DNA from: Anaerolineaceae bacterium
Lineage (GTDB): Bacteria; Chloroflexota; Anaerolineae; Aggregatilineales; Phototrophicaceae
NCBI GenBank assembly: GCA_002702065.1
Contig: NZXX01000004.1
Coordinates: 352,889 to 416,888 of the forward strand
Reading direction: 5' to 3'
DNA: 64,000 nucleotides
The position numbers were made by a program, and so were the translations under genes. The notes under the pieces were generated by a model. That model was not told the DNA's origin. It was given only the letters and a program-made list of their open reading frames with translations, and made no database searches. Positions 34,825 through 43,950 of this stretch are shown here, in pieces (position 1 is the first letter of the stretch; the number at the start of each line of letters is the position of its first letter).

Positions 34825-34912
34825 TGTAAGTGACCTTGTTCATAACCATTAGAGTCATCTTAGGGCACGAACAAGCGTTTCGACAACAGGGAATCAAAAT
34901 GTTAGGTCAGGC

Positions 34913-36058
34913 TCATTGAGGATTATGCCGTGTCTTGCTGGCAAGTAAGGCCTCATAAACAGCCAGTGTCTGAGCGTTGACCTGCGGCAGCGAGAATTCC
35001 GCTTCGGCCATGCGCCTGCCAGCAGCACCCATCGTCTGGCGGCGGGCCGGGTCATCAATGAGTGCTTGCAGCGCGCGGGTCAGGGCGTCTGTGTCGTGCA
35101 CCGGGACCAGCAGGCCGTTCTGACCGTGCCGCACAATTTCCCGGCAGCCCGGCGAATCGGTCGTCACAATCGCCCGGCCACACGCCGCCGCCTCGATCAA
35201 CGCTTTAGGTATGCCTTCGCCATACGACGATGGCAGACAGACGATCTGCGACTGCGCATACACAGCGGGCATATCGCTGCGGTAGCCCCAGGCTTCGATC
35301 ACGCCGCTGTCGTGCCAGGCGGCCAGTTTTTCCGGCGGAACCGACGCCGGGTTGCCTGCCTCGCCAAAGCCGACGATCACAAAACGGGCTTTCCCCTTCA
35401 GGCGCTGCGCGACCTCGACAAACTCGCCGACTCCCTTTTGCCACAACAGCCGCCCGGCAAACAGCACCACTGGCAGACCGTCCGGTTCCGGCTGCGGGTA
35501 AAACACGTCCATATCCACGCCGGAGCCTTTGATCAACACGGTTCGCTGCGGGTCGATCAGGCCGTTGTGGATAAAAAAATCGCGATCATCCGGGTTCTGG
35601 AAGATGGTGCGCGAGTTGGGATGGGCCAGCACCACGCGATAGACCTGTTTCGAGCCGGTGCGGATGAGAGCCACCTTCGGCCCCTGCGCGATAAACACAT
35701 AACCCAGCCCACTGACGGCATTCACCACCGCCGGCACATGACTCAACCGTGCGGCCAACCCGCCATACAGGATCGCCTTGATCGAAACCTGATGCACGAT
35801 GTCTGGTTTCAGGCGACTATACAGGTCATAAACCGCGCGTCCGGCTTCCCACTCGTAATGCGGGGCGGTGCTGTGCTGGCGCAGCGGCAGCGGATGAAAC
35901 GGCAGGCCCGCCGCCTCAATGTGCGCGATGTTGGCCTCATCATAGGCGGAGGTCGCTACATGGACATCATAACCGGCCTGTTGCGCCGCCAATGCCAGTG
36001 GCAAGCGATGGGTCACAAAAAAGCGGGGGATATTCACAAAGTACAGCAAACGAGTCAT
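34913..36058 (-). CDS. GT4-family glycosyltransferase
   Basis: The product is 381 residues. The GT-B fold is evident: an N-terminal 'FVNIPRFFVTHRLPLALAAQ' helix, ILYGGLAARL, then the C-terminal nucleotide-sugar site VVLFAGRLLWQKGVGEF, CLPSSYGEGIPKALIEAAAC and TTDSPGCREIVRHGQNGLLV (the family's E-x7-E region). It transfers a sugar from a nucleotide-sugar donor to a growing envelope glycan. It is the last of three genes with the adjacent glycosyltransferase (8-nt gap) and the TagO/WecA-type enzyme, so a polyprenol-linked polysaccharide is the likely product. Confidence 0.92.
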   Translation of the reverse strand: MTRLLYFVNIPRFFVTHRLPLALAAQQAGYDVHVATSAYDEANIAHIEAAGLPFHPLPLRQHSTAPHYEWEAGRAVYDLYSRLKPDIVHQVSIKAILYGGLAARLSHVPAVVNAVSGLGYVFIAQGPKVALIRTGSKQVYRVVLAHPNSRTIFQNPDDRDFFIHNGLIDPQRTVLIKGSGVDMDVFYPQPEPDGLPVVLFAGRLLWQKGVGEFVEVAQRLKGKARFVIVGFGEAGNPASVPPEKLAAWHDSGVIEAWGYRSDMPAVYAQSQIVCLPSSYGEGIPKALIEAAACGRAIVTTDSPGCREIVRHGQNGLLVPVHDTDALTRALQALIDDPARRQTMGAAGRRMAEAEFSLPQVNAQTLAVYEALLASKTRHNPQ

Positions 36059-36066
36059 GAGTGGGG

Positions 36067-37194
36067 TCAGATTACCTTCCCGTACAGGCGGATTGTTTCA
36101 TCAACCATGCGGCGCGCAGTAAAGCGGGTTTCGAGTCGATCTTCGGCCAGCATCCCCATATGACGGCGCAGCGGTGCGTCGCCCAGCAGTTGAATCAGCG
36201 CGGCGGTCATCGCGTCGACATCGCGCGGCGGCACAAGCAGGCCCGTTTCGCCATGGGCCACGATTTCGGGAATCGCGCTGACGGCGCTGGCGATCACCGG
36301 CACCTGCCGCGACATCGCCTCCAGAATCACCAGTCCGAACCCTTCCCACAGGCTAGGCATCAGCAGCACATCGAAGGCATTCATCAACTGCGGTACATCG
36401 TCGCGCCAGCCCAGAAAGCGCACCGCGGACTCAATGCCCAATACCGCCGCCTCCGCTTCGAGTTCATTGCGCAGCGGACCGTCGCCGGCAATCACCAGCC
36501 GCGCCGCCGGAATCTGCTTCAGGACATGGGCGAACGCCTGCAAACCATAGCTCACCCCCTTCTGCTCGACCAACCGGCAGACGATGCCCGCAACCGGCGC
36601 ATCCACGTCCAGCCCCAGTTGATCGCGCAGCGTGACGCGCTCCGCCCGGCGTTCCGGCAGCCGCTGCGCCCGATAGTCCAGGCCATAACGAATGGTCTGA
36701 ATTTTGGGTAACGGGGCACCTTCCACCTCGACAGCAAAACGCGCAATCGAATCCGAAATCGCGATGCCGGCATCGACCATCTGCCACAGGCGATGGTTCA
36801 GGCTGCGGTAGGGTTCGCGACGGCGAAAGGCGTTGTCATTGTGGCGGCTGGTAATCAGGGCTGTCCGGCGCAGGGCCCATTTCGCGGCAATCGCCCCATA
36901 CAGATCCGCATGAAACAGGTGCGTATGGAGGATGTGGGGTTTCATCAGCCGGACCAGGGCGCGCAGGCGGGGCGGCAGAGTCGGGTCCATGTCGGCGAAG
37001 ATCGTCAAACGCTGCACCGGAATCCCGCGCCGCTCCAAGGCCTGCACGTAATCGTCCATTGGGGTTCGCGGCTCGACCAGCACAATTATCTGCGCGTCAA
37101 CCTGCCGGGCACGCAGGCCAGCCAGCAGCGTCAGCAGATGCGTTTCGGCACCGGCAATCGTCGTCACCTTGATGACATGGGCTACGCGCAGCAT
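36067..37194 (-). CDS. GT4-family glycosyltransferase
   Basis: The product is 375 residues. It has VTTIAGAETHLLTLLAGL at the N-terminus (the Gly-rich acceptor loop of GT4 enzymes), HTHLFHADLYGAIAAK, GIVCRLVEQKGVSYGLQAF for the donor site, and MPSLWEGFGLVILEAMSRQ (catalytic E-x7-E type). It is a retaining glycosyltransferase of envelope or exopolysaccharide synthesis. It starts 5 nt after the TagO/WecA-type gene and ends 8 nt before the second glycosyltransferase, so all three are one operon. Confidence 0.93.
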   Translation of the reverse strand: MLRVAHVIKVTTIAGAETHLLTLLAGLRARQVDAQIIVLVEPRTPMDDYVQALERRGIPVQRLTIFADMDPTLPPRLRALVRLMKPHILHTHLFHADLYGAIAAKWALRRTALITSRHNDNAFRRREPYRSLNHRLWQMVDAGIAISDSIARFAVEVEGAPLPKIQTIRYGLDYRAQRLPERRAERVTLRDQLGLDVDAPVAGIVCRLVEQKGVSYGLQAFAHVLKQIPAARLVIAGDGPLRNELEAEAAVLGIESAVRFLGWRDDVPQLMNAFDVLLMPSLWEGFGLVILEAMSRQVPVIASAVSAIPEIVAHGETGLLVPPRDVDAMTAALIQLLGDAPLRRHMGMLAEDRLETRFTARRMVDETIRLYGKVI

Positions 37195-37199
37195 GTCGG

Positions 37200-38267
37200 T
37201 TATCCGTGTGGCACTTTTTCCAGATCAGTCGATGGGGTGGTGATGGTGGCCGGTGGTGGCTTCTGGTAACGCTGACGCAGCCAGGTCATCAGCACGGCCA
37301 GCCCCAGCAGCAGCAGCACGCCAAAACTCGCCAGACGCAGCGCGACATCCTCCGGCGACACACTGATGAGCAGCGCCATTGTCCCAAACAGGACGCAGCC
37401 GCCGTAGATCAGCGCCAGGGTGATGCGCTGGCCAAACCCGATGCTCATAATGCGGTGGGCCGTATGGTCCTTGCCCGCCTCCGCTGGCGACCGGTGTTCC
37501 AGAACACGGGTCCACGTCACCAGATTAATATCGAATACCGGCAGCGCCAGAATCAGCACCGGCACCAGCCAGTACACCGAAAAGGGCTGGTCAAATTCGA
37601 GCTTGATCGCCAGCACGGACAGGATAAACCCCAGCGGCAGCACGCCCATATCGCCCATAAAAGTGCTGGCCGGGTTGAAGTTGTACACGAGGAACCCCAG
37701 CGCACTGCCCAGCACCGCCGCCGCCAGCAGCGTCACCAGACTCAAGCCCTGAGTGAAAGCGATAATCATGAAGTAGAACGCGGCAATCGCCGTCATGCCG
37801 GCAGACTGACCGTCCATATTGTCCAGATAATTGGTCGCGTTGGTGATCGCCACAATCCAGATCGTCGTGATCGCACCATCGAGCAGCGGAATGCCGAAGA
37901 AGTGCACACGCACACCAGTCATCACCAGCCCCAGTGCCGCCAGAAACATCACCGGCAGCTTGGTTCGCCAGGGCAGGTCATACCGGTCATCGATCAACCC
38001 CAACAATGCCAGCACCGCCGCGCCAGCCAGCACCGCCGTAAACTCCGCGATGTGATCCGGCGGGCTGAACAACAGCAGCGCCGTCACCAGCGCCACATAC
38101 ACCGCCAGGCCGCCCATCATTGGCTTGTTATCCAGATGAATCTTGCGATGATTGGGTTTGTCCACCACCCCCAGCCGCATCGCCATCTGCCGCGAAAGCG
38201 GCGTCAGAGCCAGCGAACCGGCGAAGCCCACAATCAGGATGGGCACAAACTGCATGATGTCGGGCAT
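37200..38267 (-). CDS. Polyprenyl-phosphate sugar-1-phosphate transferase (TagO/WecA/MraY type)
   Basis: The product is 355 residues with about ten hydrophobic helices. Family motifs are KPNHRKIHLDNKPMMGGLAV (first cytoplasmic loop), ATNYLDNMDGQSAGMTAI (Asp-Gly catalytic loop), STFMGDMGVLPLGFIL and HRSPAEAGKDHTAHRIM. It loads a sugar-1-phosphate onto undecaprenyl phosphate, the committed step for a lipid-linked glycan. The two glycosyltransferases downstream would extend it. A longer frame begins at 38285, but ATG 38267 has GAGGGGG 4 nt upstream. With a separate MraY presumably elsewhere, a TagO/WecA role fits the operon. Confidence 0.92.
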   Translation of the reverse strand: MPDIMQFVPILIVGFAGSLALTPLSRQMAMRLGVVDKPNHRKIHLDNKPMMGGLAVYVALVTALLLFSPPDHIAEFTAVLAGAAVLALLGLIDDRYDLPWRTKLPVMFLAALGLVMTGVRVHFFGIPLLDGAITTIWIVAITNATNYLDNMDGQSAGMTAIAAFYFMIIAFTQGLSLVTLLAAAVLGSALGFLVYNFNPASTFMGDMGVLPLGFILSVLAIKLEFDQPFSVYWLVPVLILALPVFDINLVTWTRVLEHRSPAEAGKDHTAHRIMSIGFGQRITLALIYGGCVLFGTMALLISVSPEDVALRLASFGVLLLLGLAVLMTWLRQRYQKPPPATITTPSTDLEKVPHG

Positions 38268-38347
38268 GCTGCCCCCTCGGCTCAATTCCAGCGCTCGCAG
38301 TATAGCGCCGAATCTGGCCGGTGTCTATTCTGGAGCACCGCCGCCCG

Positions 38348-40219
38348 CTAAAACAGCCGGTCCACCACTAGGTCAAATGCGCCGCCGCTCAGATAGCCAT
38401 TGATACGGACCTGATAGGTGCCGTCGGCAGGCAGATCAGCCGTGAATTGTGGGTTCAGGCCGTTTTCATCGTCGCCACGCGCGATCTCCCGGCCATCCGG
38501 TCCGATCAGCACCGCCACCGCATCCAACCCGCTGGCAGGCCGGGCCGTCACCCGCACACGCACGCGCTGGCCCACGCCACCCTGGAACGGGTAGAAAGCA
38601 TATTCACCTTCAGGCACGTTACCCTCAAGCGCAAACATCAGGATACGCGGCGGATCGTAAGTCGGGGTCGGCGCGATGTTAATATACCGCCAGATGAGGC
38701 GATAACCCCCGGCAGTGACACCGCTCGACGCGCTGACTTTCAGCCGGTACAGGCCGCTGACCGGGGCACGCACCTCATTAATGAGCGCGTTGGGGAACCC
38801 GCCGCCATTATCATCGCTGACCACCAGACTGCCATCGGGCGCGAACAATTCGACGACCGGGTCCAGCGCCCCGGCGTTCAACGGACTGGCGGCAACCGTA
38901 ACCACATCCCCCGCGTTGAGCGCCACCTCCCATGAATCGCGCAGACCGCCCCGGCCAATGCTGCTTTCGTAGGGCGTATCCGCCAGCGCCGGGCCGCGCC
39001 GCACATCTTCAAAAATCGTGCCGGGGCCATACGAGATGACATAATCGCCGCTGTCGCCGCCCTGCCCGGTCACGAAGACGCTGTAGACCCCCGCCTCATT
39101 GAGGGTCAGCAATTGAATGATGGCTTCGCCCGCCGGGTTGGCATTGGCCGCGCTGACCTTTGTGCCTGCCGGGCTGTAGATTTCGATCACCGGGCGCAGC
39201 GGCGTATCCGGGTACAGCTTGCGCACGCCAATGCTGATTTCGCTGCTTTCCTCAATGGCAAAGGTGTGGCGGTTGACATCGCCCGCACGGATCAGGCTGC
39301 CAATCACCGGCATATACGGCTCCAGAACGGCATTCGGAACCGCCGTTGCGGGCGTCAGATTCAGCAAAGATGACAACGGCGTGGCGGTCGGCGGCGCAAT
39401 GATCGTCGGCGTAACAGGCACCGGGTCGCCGCTGGTCAGGCTGATCTGGTAATCACCCGGCCCACCGCCGCCATCGGCCTGAATGCTGTACTGGCCATCG
39501 CGCCACAGCGGGATATTCCGCAGCAATGCCGCCCGGTTACCGCCACTGTCGCCATCAACAGCCAGCGCCTCCCCTGACGGACCAAACAGCCGCAGGAATG
39601 GGTCAATCGTGCCGGAAAGCCGCGACATCCGCACCGTGACATAATCCCCGGCCCGGCCCTCAAAGGTATAGACATGGGGCTGCACTGGTCCGCGCAGCAG
39701 CGCCTCGGTTTCCGTGCTGCCATTTGCCAGATCAGCGATGAACACCCCCAGGCCATCATAAACCGGCGTCGGGGTCGGCACGCCAACGGTCATAGGCGGT
39801 GGTGTCGCCGTGAAGTCCAGTGGATTGGGCCGGTCGGTATAGCTCAGGCTCAGTTGATAGCGCACCGCGTCGGCCTGCGCGGGCTGCACCGCAACCGTAT
39901 AGACACCGTCAACCGCCAGCGCGGCTTCAATCGCTTCACCCTCACCCAGCACACCGCCATCCGGCCCGGCCAGTGACAAATGCACCGGTCCGAGCGCACT
40001 CAGGCGCACCGGATCACCCGCGCGGGCCACGAACTGCCAGCGATCAACGGCACCAGCATCGAGGTCGCCTTCGACCACCTGCCAGAATTCGATGGATTGC
40101 GGGGGGCGTTCAGGTGCGCTGGTGGGCAGCACCGCCAGAGTCGGCAGCTGAGCGACAGGTTGTGCCGCACAGCCGGAAATGACAAAGATCACGCAGAGCA
40201 AGAGAATTGGTTTGGACAT
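38348..40219 (-). CDS. Large lipoprotein with tandem PPC-type beta-sandwich domains
   Basis: The product is 623 residues. A lipobox (VISGC, lipidated Cys17) ends a short signal peptide. The mature protein has about five repeats of a pre-peptidase-C-like domain with the pattern 'VYTFEGRAGDYVTVRMSRL...DPFLRLFGPSGE...DGDSGG', for instance LDPVVELFAPDGSLVVSDDNGGG and LDAVAVLIGPDGREIARGDDENG. PPC domains are usually C-terminal accessories of secreted hydrolases; here they make up nearly the whole protein and no catalytic domain is seen. Thr/Pro linkers join the units. It may be a surface adhesin or stalk. No strong ribosome site is visible before the ATG. Confidence 0.85.
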   Translation of the reverse strand: MSKPILLLCVIFVISGCAAQPVAQLPTLAVLPTSAPERPPQSIEFWQVVEGDLDAGAVDRWQFVARAGDPVRLSALGPVHLSLAGPDGGVLGEGEAIEAALAVDGVYTVAVQPAQADAVRYQLSLSYTDRPNPLDFTATPPPMTVGVPTPTPVYDGLGVFIADLANGSTETEALLRGPVQPHVYTFEGRAGDYVTVRMSRLSGTIDPFLRLFGPSGEALAVDGDSGGNRAALLRNIPLWRDGQYSIQADGGGGPGDYQISLTSGDPVPVTPTIIAPPTATPLSSLLNLTPATAVPNAVLEPYMPVIGSLIRAGDVNRHTFAIEESSEISIGVRKLYPDTPLRPVIEIYSPAGTKVSAANANPAGEAIIQLLTLNEAGVYSVFVTGQGGDSGDYVISYGPGTIFEDVRRGPALADTPYESSIGRGGLRDSWEVALNAGDVVTVAASPLNAGALDPVVELFAPDGSLVVSDDNGGGFPNALINEVRAPVSGLYRLKVSASSGVTAGGYRLIWRYINIAPTPTYDPPRILMFALEGNVPEGEYAFYPFQGGVGQRVRVRVTARPASGLDAVAVLIGPDGREIARGDDENGLNPQFTADLPADGTYQVRINGYLSGGAFDLVVDRLF

Positions 40220-40298
40220 GCGGGCAGGCTATCACGTACAATAAGTAGTAGCGTCCATTATAGTCAAGCTGGCAGCAGACCGAAAATCCTGTATTGTT

Positions 40299-40808
40299 AT
40301 GACCCAGACCGTTACCCCCGCCCTGCAACCACCCGACCCGCACATCACCATTCGTCCGGTCGTGCTGGCCGATATTGAAGCCCTGCGCACCCACTGCTGG
40401 CCAGAGCGCGACGCCGATTCTATTTACCGTTTTATCGTCCGCATTCGGCAGGCCGCCAGGGACGGGCGCGGACTGGGAGCGGTGGTGCTGGACGCCGAAC
40501 GCGAAACGGTCGGGTATGGCCAGGTGATGCTGTGGCCCCGCTGTGCCGAAATCAGCGATCTGATTATCGCCCCGGAACAACGTGGCAACGGGTTGGGCAC
40601 GGCGCTGATCCAGTATCTGGTACAGGCGGCCCGCAACATGCACGTCGAATGTCTGGAAATCGGCGCGGCGCTGAGCAACCCCGGCGCAGTCAACCTGTAC
40701 CGCCGCCTCGGTTTCCGCGATAGTTACACGCAGGTCATGCCGCTGGAAAATGGCAACGAAGAAGTGCTGTACCTGCGCATCAAGTTCGCCAGACGAACCG
40801 ACCGTTAA
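40299..40808 (+). CDS. GNAT-family N-acetyltransferase
   Basis: The product is 169 residues. ITIRPVVLADIEALRTHCW opens the fold, AVVLDAERETVGYGQVML and EISDLIIAPEQRGNGLGTALIQYL follow (the last is the Q/R-x-x-G-x-G/A acetyl-CoA site), and SNPGAVNLYRRLGFRD ends it as in RimI-like enzymes. It acetylates an unknown amine, small molecule or protein N-terminus. It is divergent from the PPC lipoprotein gene, with 79 nt between them. Its TAA and the stop of the convergent hydrolase share the palindrome GTTAAC. Confidence 0.93.
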   Translation: MTQTVTPALQPPDPHITIRPVVLADIEALRTHCWPERDADSIYRFIVRIRQAARDGRGLGAVVLDAERETVGYGQVMLWPRCAEISDLIIAPEQRGNGLGTALIQYLVQAARNMHVECLEIGAALSNPGAVNLYRRLGFRDSYTQVMPLENGNEEVLYLRIKFARRTDR

Positions 40809-41806
40809 CCCCAGAAACGATCCAGCGCGGCGGCCACCTGCGGCATCTTCTCGAAATGAGGCAGGCCCATCGTCGGCGTGATGCGCGCCAGCTGCCAGTT
40901 GGGCCGGGTGGTGACAAGGCCCGGCAGCGCGTCAAACCGGACAAAGTTATCCTTGTCATAGATCACCAGCACGGGCAGTTCAAGCTTCTGATAAATGGCG
41001 GACAGCACGTCACGGGTGAACAGTTTGCCGCTGACAAAATACAACGGCGCATAGCGTGCCCCCGGTTGGTGTGCCGTCAGATAGCCATAATCCGCCAGCC
41101 CCGGATCGACCAGACCGACAAAACTTTTCCGCAAAAAGTACCGAATACTCACCCGCGTGGTCAGCAAATCATAAAACGCCTGGCTCCAGATGGGGTTGGC
41201 AAGGATGGAGTACGCCGTATCGCTCGATCCGCTGTCGCCCGCCCGCTGTGAGGAAACCTTCTTCTCGCGCGGCGTAAAACCGCTTGGCGAGATCATGGTC
41301 AGCGAGTGGAATTGTTCCGGGTGTGCCAGTACGGCTCGTGCGGCAAATTCGCTGCCCAGCGACAGCGCGACCACGTCCGCCGCCTCGCCCGGCACCTCAT
41401 CCAGAAAATCCGCGATACAATCGGCATACATTGACGCCGAGTACGGGGTGTTGTTGCGCTCAGAAAAACCAAAGCCCGGCAGTTCCAGGGCATAAACCGG
41501 GCGGGTCGAGCGATACTGTTCAAAAATGGGCCGCATCTCGTAGGCAGACGCCGCCGCGTTGATGCTATGGATGAGCACCAGTGGACGCCCCGATGCGTGG
41601 TCATCCACATAATAGTTCAGCAGACGATTGCGCCGCCGGGCCAGAAACTGCTTGCGCGGGGCATCAATCGCGGCTGGCAGCGGCATGGCATGATCAATCA
41701 GCAGGCGGCTGTAGGCCAGCCAGCTTCCCACGCTGCCAATCGTGGACAGCGCTAGCAGTCCCCCCAATCCGGAAAGCAGGGTTGTTTTATCAGCTTTTTT
41801 CGACAT
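40805..41806 (-). CDS. Membrane-anchored alpha/beta hydrolase
   Basis: The product is 333 residues. An N-terminal hydrophobic helix (LLSGLGGLLALSTIGSVGSW) probably anchors it to the membrane. The hydrolase core has the oxyanion-hole strand LVLIHSINAAASAYEMR, the nucleophile elbow VALSLGSEFAAR (Ser), VLVIYDKDNFVRFD (Asp) and GLPHFEKMPQV (His). It would hydrolyse an ester, amide or similar small substrate. A near-perfect AAGGAGG precedes the ATG, so expression should be strong. It is a single-gene unit between the acetyltransferase and the epimerase. Confidence 0.9.
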   Translation of the reverse strand: MSKKADKTTLLSGLGGLLALSTIGSVGSWLAYSRLLIDHAMPLPAAIDAPRKQFLARRRNRLLNYYVDDHASGRPLVLIHSINAAASAYEMRPIFEQYRSTRPVYALELPGFGFSERNNTPYSASMYADCIADFLDEVPGEAADVVALSLGSEFAARAVLAHPEQFHSLTMISPSGFTPREKKVSSQRAGDSGSSDTAYSILANPIWSQAFYDLLTTRVSIRYFLRKSFVGLVDPGLADYGYLTAHQPGARYAPLYFVSGKLFTRDVLSAIYQKLELPVLVIYDKDNFVRFDALPGLVTTRPNWQLARITPTMGLPHFEKMPQVAAALDRFWG

Positions 41807-41897
41807 GGTTGATAACCTCCTTCGAGTCTATCAACCAGCCTAGGCGACAAACATTAATCCTTCGTCAGCGCCGCATTTTGATTCGCTGAGTATGTGG

Positions 41898-42752
41898 CTA
41901 TAAAACACTACCGTCGAAGTTATAGCGCGCCTTCCAGCCAAGCAGCCGTTCCGCCTTGCTGCAATCCACCGGGCTGGCGTCGCCGCGAATATGATCCGCA
42001 ACCGGATAATCACCCGGATAATGCGTGCGCAGCAGCTCCTCGATCGGCTCTTTGGGCCAGATATTGGGCGCGGTGATGTAGTAGGCTTCATGACCCGGCG
42101 TCGTATACTCCATCGACAGACGGCAGGACAGTGCCGCGTCGCGCACATCCACATACGTCCAGAATGCCCCGCTAAAGCCGGTTGGCTCCGCGCTGTTGTG
42201 CAGTTCGGTCATATGCTTGCGTCCGCCCTCGTCCAGCACCGCCGTGAAGCGCAAGCTTGTCAGCGACATATCCGGCGTGCGCCGCAAAAAGCCTTCGCAC
42301 AATTCCTCACCCACCATCTTGGACAGGCCATACGTATCCTGCGAGAGCAGCGGATGCGGCTCGTCGATGGGGATATACGTCGGGTTAAAGAGGCGATGCA
42401 GGTAGGCATGCCCCAGCGCCGACAAACTGCTGGCTGTCACCACATGTTTGATGCCCAGAATGGTGGCAGCTTCCAGCACGTTAAACTGCGACATCACGTT
42501 ATTGCGAAAGACGACTTCGGCGGTATGACGTGTGGGGGATGGAATCGCCGCCAGATGAATGACCGCGTCGTGTCCCTGCATCACCCCGATGACTTGCCCC
42601 AGGTCCTCCGAATCGACAATTTGAGTCAACCAGGGCTGCGTCGGGTGCAGGTCCGCCGCTGTCACTTCATAGCCATGATCGCGCAGTTCCTGCACCACCA
42701 CCCGTCCAATTCGGCCATCACTGCCGGTTACCAGAACTTTGCGGATTGCCAT
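41898..42752 (-). CDS. NAD-dependent epimerase/dehydratase (extended SDR), paralogue
   Basis: The product is 284 residues, of the same type as the gene at 31184: VLVTGSDGRIGRVVVQELRDHG, HDAVIHLAAIPSP, and catalytic YGLSK. The two enzymes differ in the substrate region (here RFTAVLDEGGRKHMTEL). It is divergent from the mannonate dehydratase gene with 93 nt between. The substrate is probably a sugar or sugar acid. AGGAA lies upstream of the ATG. The pairing of each epimerase with a different acid-sugar dehydratase in this window suggests related but distinct steps. Confidence 0.87.
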   Translation of the reverse strand: MAIRKVLVTGSDGRIGRVVVQELRDHGYEVTAADLHPTQPWLTQIVDSEDLGQVIGVMQGHDAVIHLAAIPSPTRHTAEVVFRNNVMSQFNVLEAATILGIKHVVTASSLSALGHAYLHRLFNPTYIPIDEPHPLLSQDTYGLSKMVGEELCEGFLRRTPDMSLTSLRFTAVLDEGGRKHMTELHNSAEPTGFSGAFWTYVDVRDAALSCRLSMEYTTPGHEAYYITAPNIWPKEPIEELLRTHYPGDYPVADHIRGDASPVDCSKAERLLGWKARYNFDGSVL

Positions 42753-42845
42753 AAATTTTTCCTGTTTGAATGAATAATCGAAAAGCGCAGGAATTATAGT
42801 TTATAATATCGAGTTGGGACAATAAATCATTGAAAAGGACCTTTC

Positions 42846-43877
42846 ATGAGCACCCAACAAATGCGCGCCGCTCTCGGCCAATATCATTCTGCAACGGACG
42901 ATTATTTAACTTTTGCTCGCCAGCTTGGGGTCAAGGGGATTCAGTTCAATATCCAGCGCAGCACCCAGGATTTATCCGACAAACTGGGATACTGGACGCT
43001 GGAAGACCTGAAGCGCCTGAAGCAGCGGGTCAACGATTTTGAACTTGATCTGGAAGCCATCGAAAATGTGCCGCGTCATTTTTACCTGAAGGCGATGCTC
43101 GGCCTGCCGGGGCGCGACGAACAGATTGAGAACTATCAGAAGATCGTGCGTAACATGGGCGAGGCAGGTATCCCGGTGCTGGGTATCAACTGGATGCCCA
43201 ACGGCGTCTGGCGCACACCCAAAGCCTTTGGCCGTGCCGGGGTGACGGTCACATCATTCGATATGGCACTGGCCGAAGCCGGTCAGTTGACCAACGGCAT
43301 CTTCGAAGTACCCGAAGCCCAGGGTAAAACATACAGCGAAGATGAAATGTGGGACAATTACTTCTACTTCATGGAACGGGTCATCCCGGTCGCGGAGGAA
43401 GCGGGCGTCAAAATCGCGCTGCACCCGGATGATCCGCCCGTTGAATCATTAGGCGGGATCGCGCGTTTGTTCCGCAACCCGGCTGGCTTTAAGAAAGCGC
43501 TGGAAGGCGTGCCCAGCCCGAATCATGGCCTCGATTTCTGCATGGGGTGTTTTTCTGAAATGTACTACGCCGACAAGAGCAGCGGCCAGGGCGTGCTCGA
43601 TGCGCTGCGCTACTTTGGCGAACGCGGCAAAATCTTTTACATCCATTTCCGCGATGTCAAAGGCTGTGTGCCGAAGTTTGACGAATGCTTCCTGGGTGAA
43701 GGCAATGTCGATGTGGTGGCCGCTATCCGCACACTCAAGGAAGTGGGCTTTACCGGGTTCATCATTGATGACCACGTGCCGCAGATGATTGATGACAGCG
43801 CCTGGAACCACCGGGGCCGCGCCTGGTCGACTGGCTACATTATGGCGCTGGTCGATGCCGTCAACGCGCTGGCTTAA
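42846..43877 (+). CDS. Mannonate dehydratase-family TIM-barrel enzyme (UxuA-like)
   Basis: The product is 343 residues, shorter than enterobacterial UxuA (394). Diagnostic segments are KIALHPDDPPVESLGG (the His-Pro-Asp-Asp-Pro-Pro motif with a metal His), VPSPNHGLDFCMGCFSEM (metal Cys), and YIHFRDVKGCVPKFDE followed by GEGNVDV. UxuA converts D-mannonate to 2-keto-3-deoxygluconate in glucuronate breakdown. The shorter form occurs in many non-enteric bacteria, some with activity on related acids. AAAAGGA precedes the ATG. A TATAAT at 42802 lies in the divergent region, but no good -35 box was found. A palindromic terminator follows. Confidence 0.88.
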   Translation: MSTQQMRAALGQYHSATDDYLTFARQLGVKGIQFNIQRSTQDLSDKLGYWTLEDLKRLKQRVNDFELDLEAIENVPRHFYLKAMLGLPGRDEQIENYQKIVRNMGEAGIPVLGINWMPNGVWRTPKAFGRAGVTVTSFDMALAEAGQLTNGIFEVPEAQGKTYSEDEMWDNYFYFMERVIPVAEEAGVKIALHPDDPPVESLGGIARLFRNPAGFKKALEGVPSPNHGLDFCMGCFSEMYYADKSSGQGVLDALRYFGERGKIFYIHFRDVKGCVPKFDECFLGEGNVDVVAAIRTLKEVGFTGFIIDDHVPQMIDDSAWNHRGRAWSTGYIMALVDAVNALA

Positions 43878-43896
43878 CGAAAAACCTATATTAATA

Positions 43897-43916
43897 AGGA
43901 GGGGGATCCCCCTCCT
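43897..43916. terminator. Bidirectional palindromic terminator
   Basis: A perfect 20-bp palindrome with 9-base arms AGGAGGGGG and its complement lies between the convergent mannonate dehydratase and TIR genes. It is flanked by A/T-rich sequence on both sides, as expected for a two-way Rho-independent terminator. It also marks the boundary between GC-rich sequence and the AT-rich TIR gene. Confidence 0.7.
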
Positions 43917-43950
43917 AAATTTGGCATCATATAGCCTCACGCGAATCCAA

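Noticed and set aside
37206..38351. A 381-codon plus-strand frame opposite the TagO/WecA-type gene, and a similar one at 35066-36163 opposite a glycosyltransferase.
   Set aside because: Both have low-complexity His/Gln/Arg composition typical of antisense frames, and the minus-strand genes carry clear family motifs.
42802..42807. TATAAT as a confident promoter for the mannonate dehydratase gene.
   Set aside because: There is no acceptable -35 box at 16-18 nt; it is mentioned only in passing with the gene.
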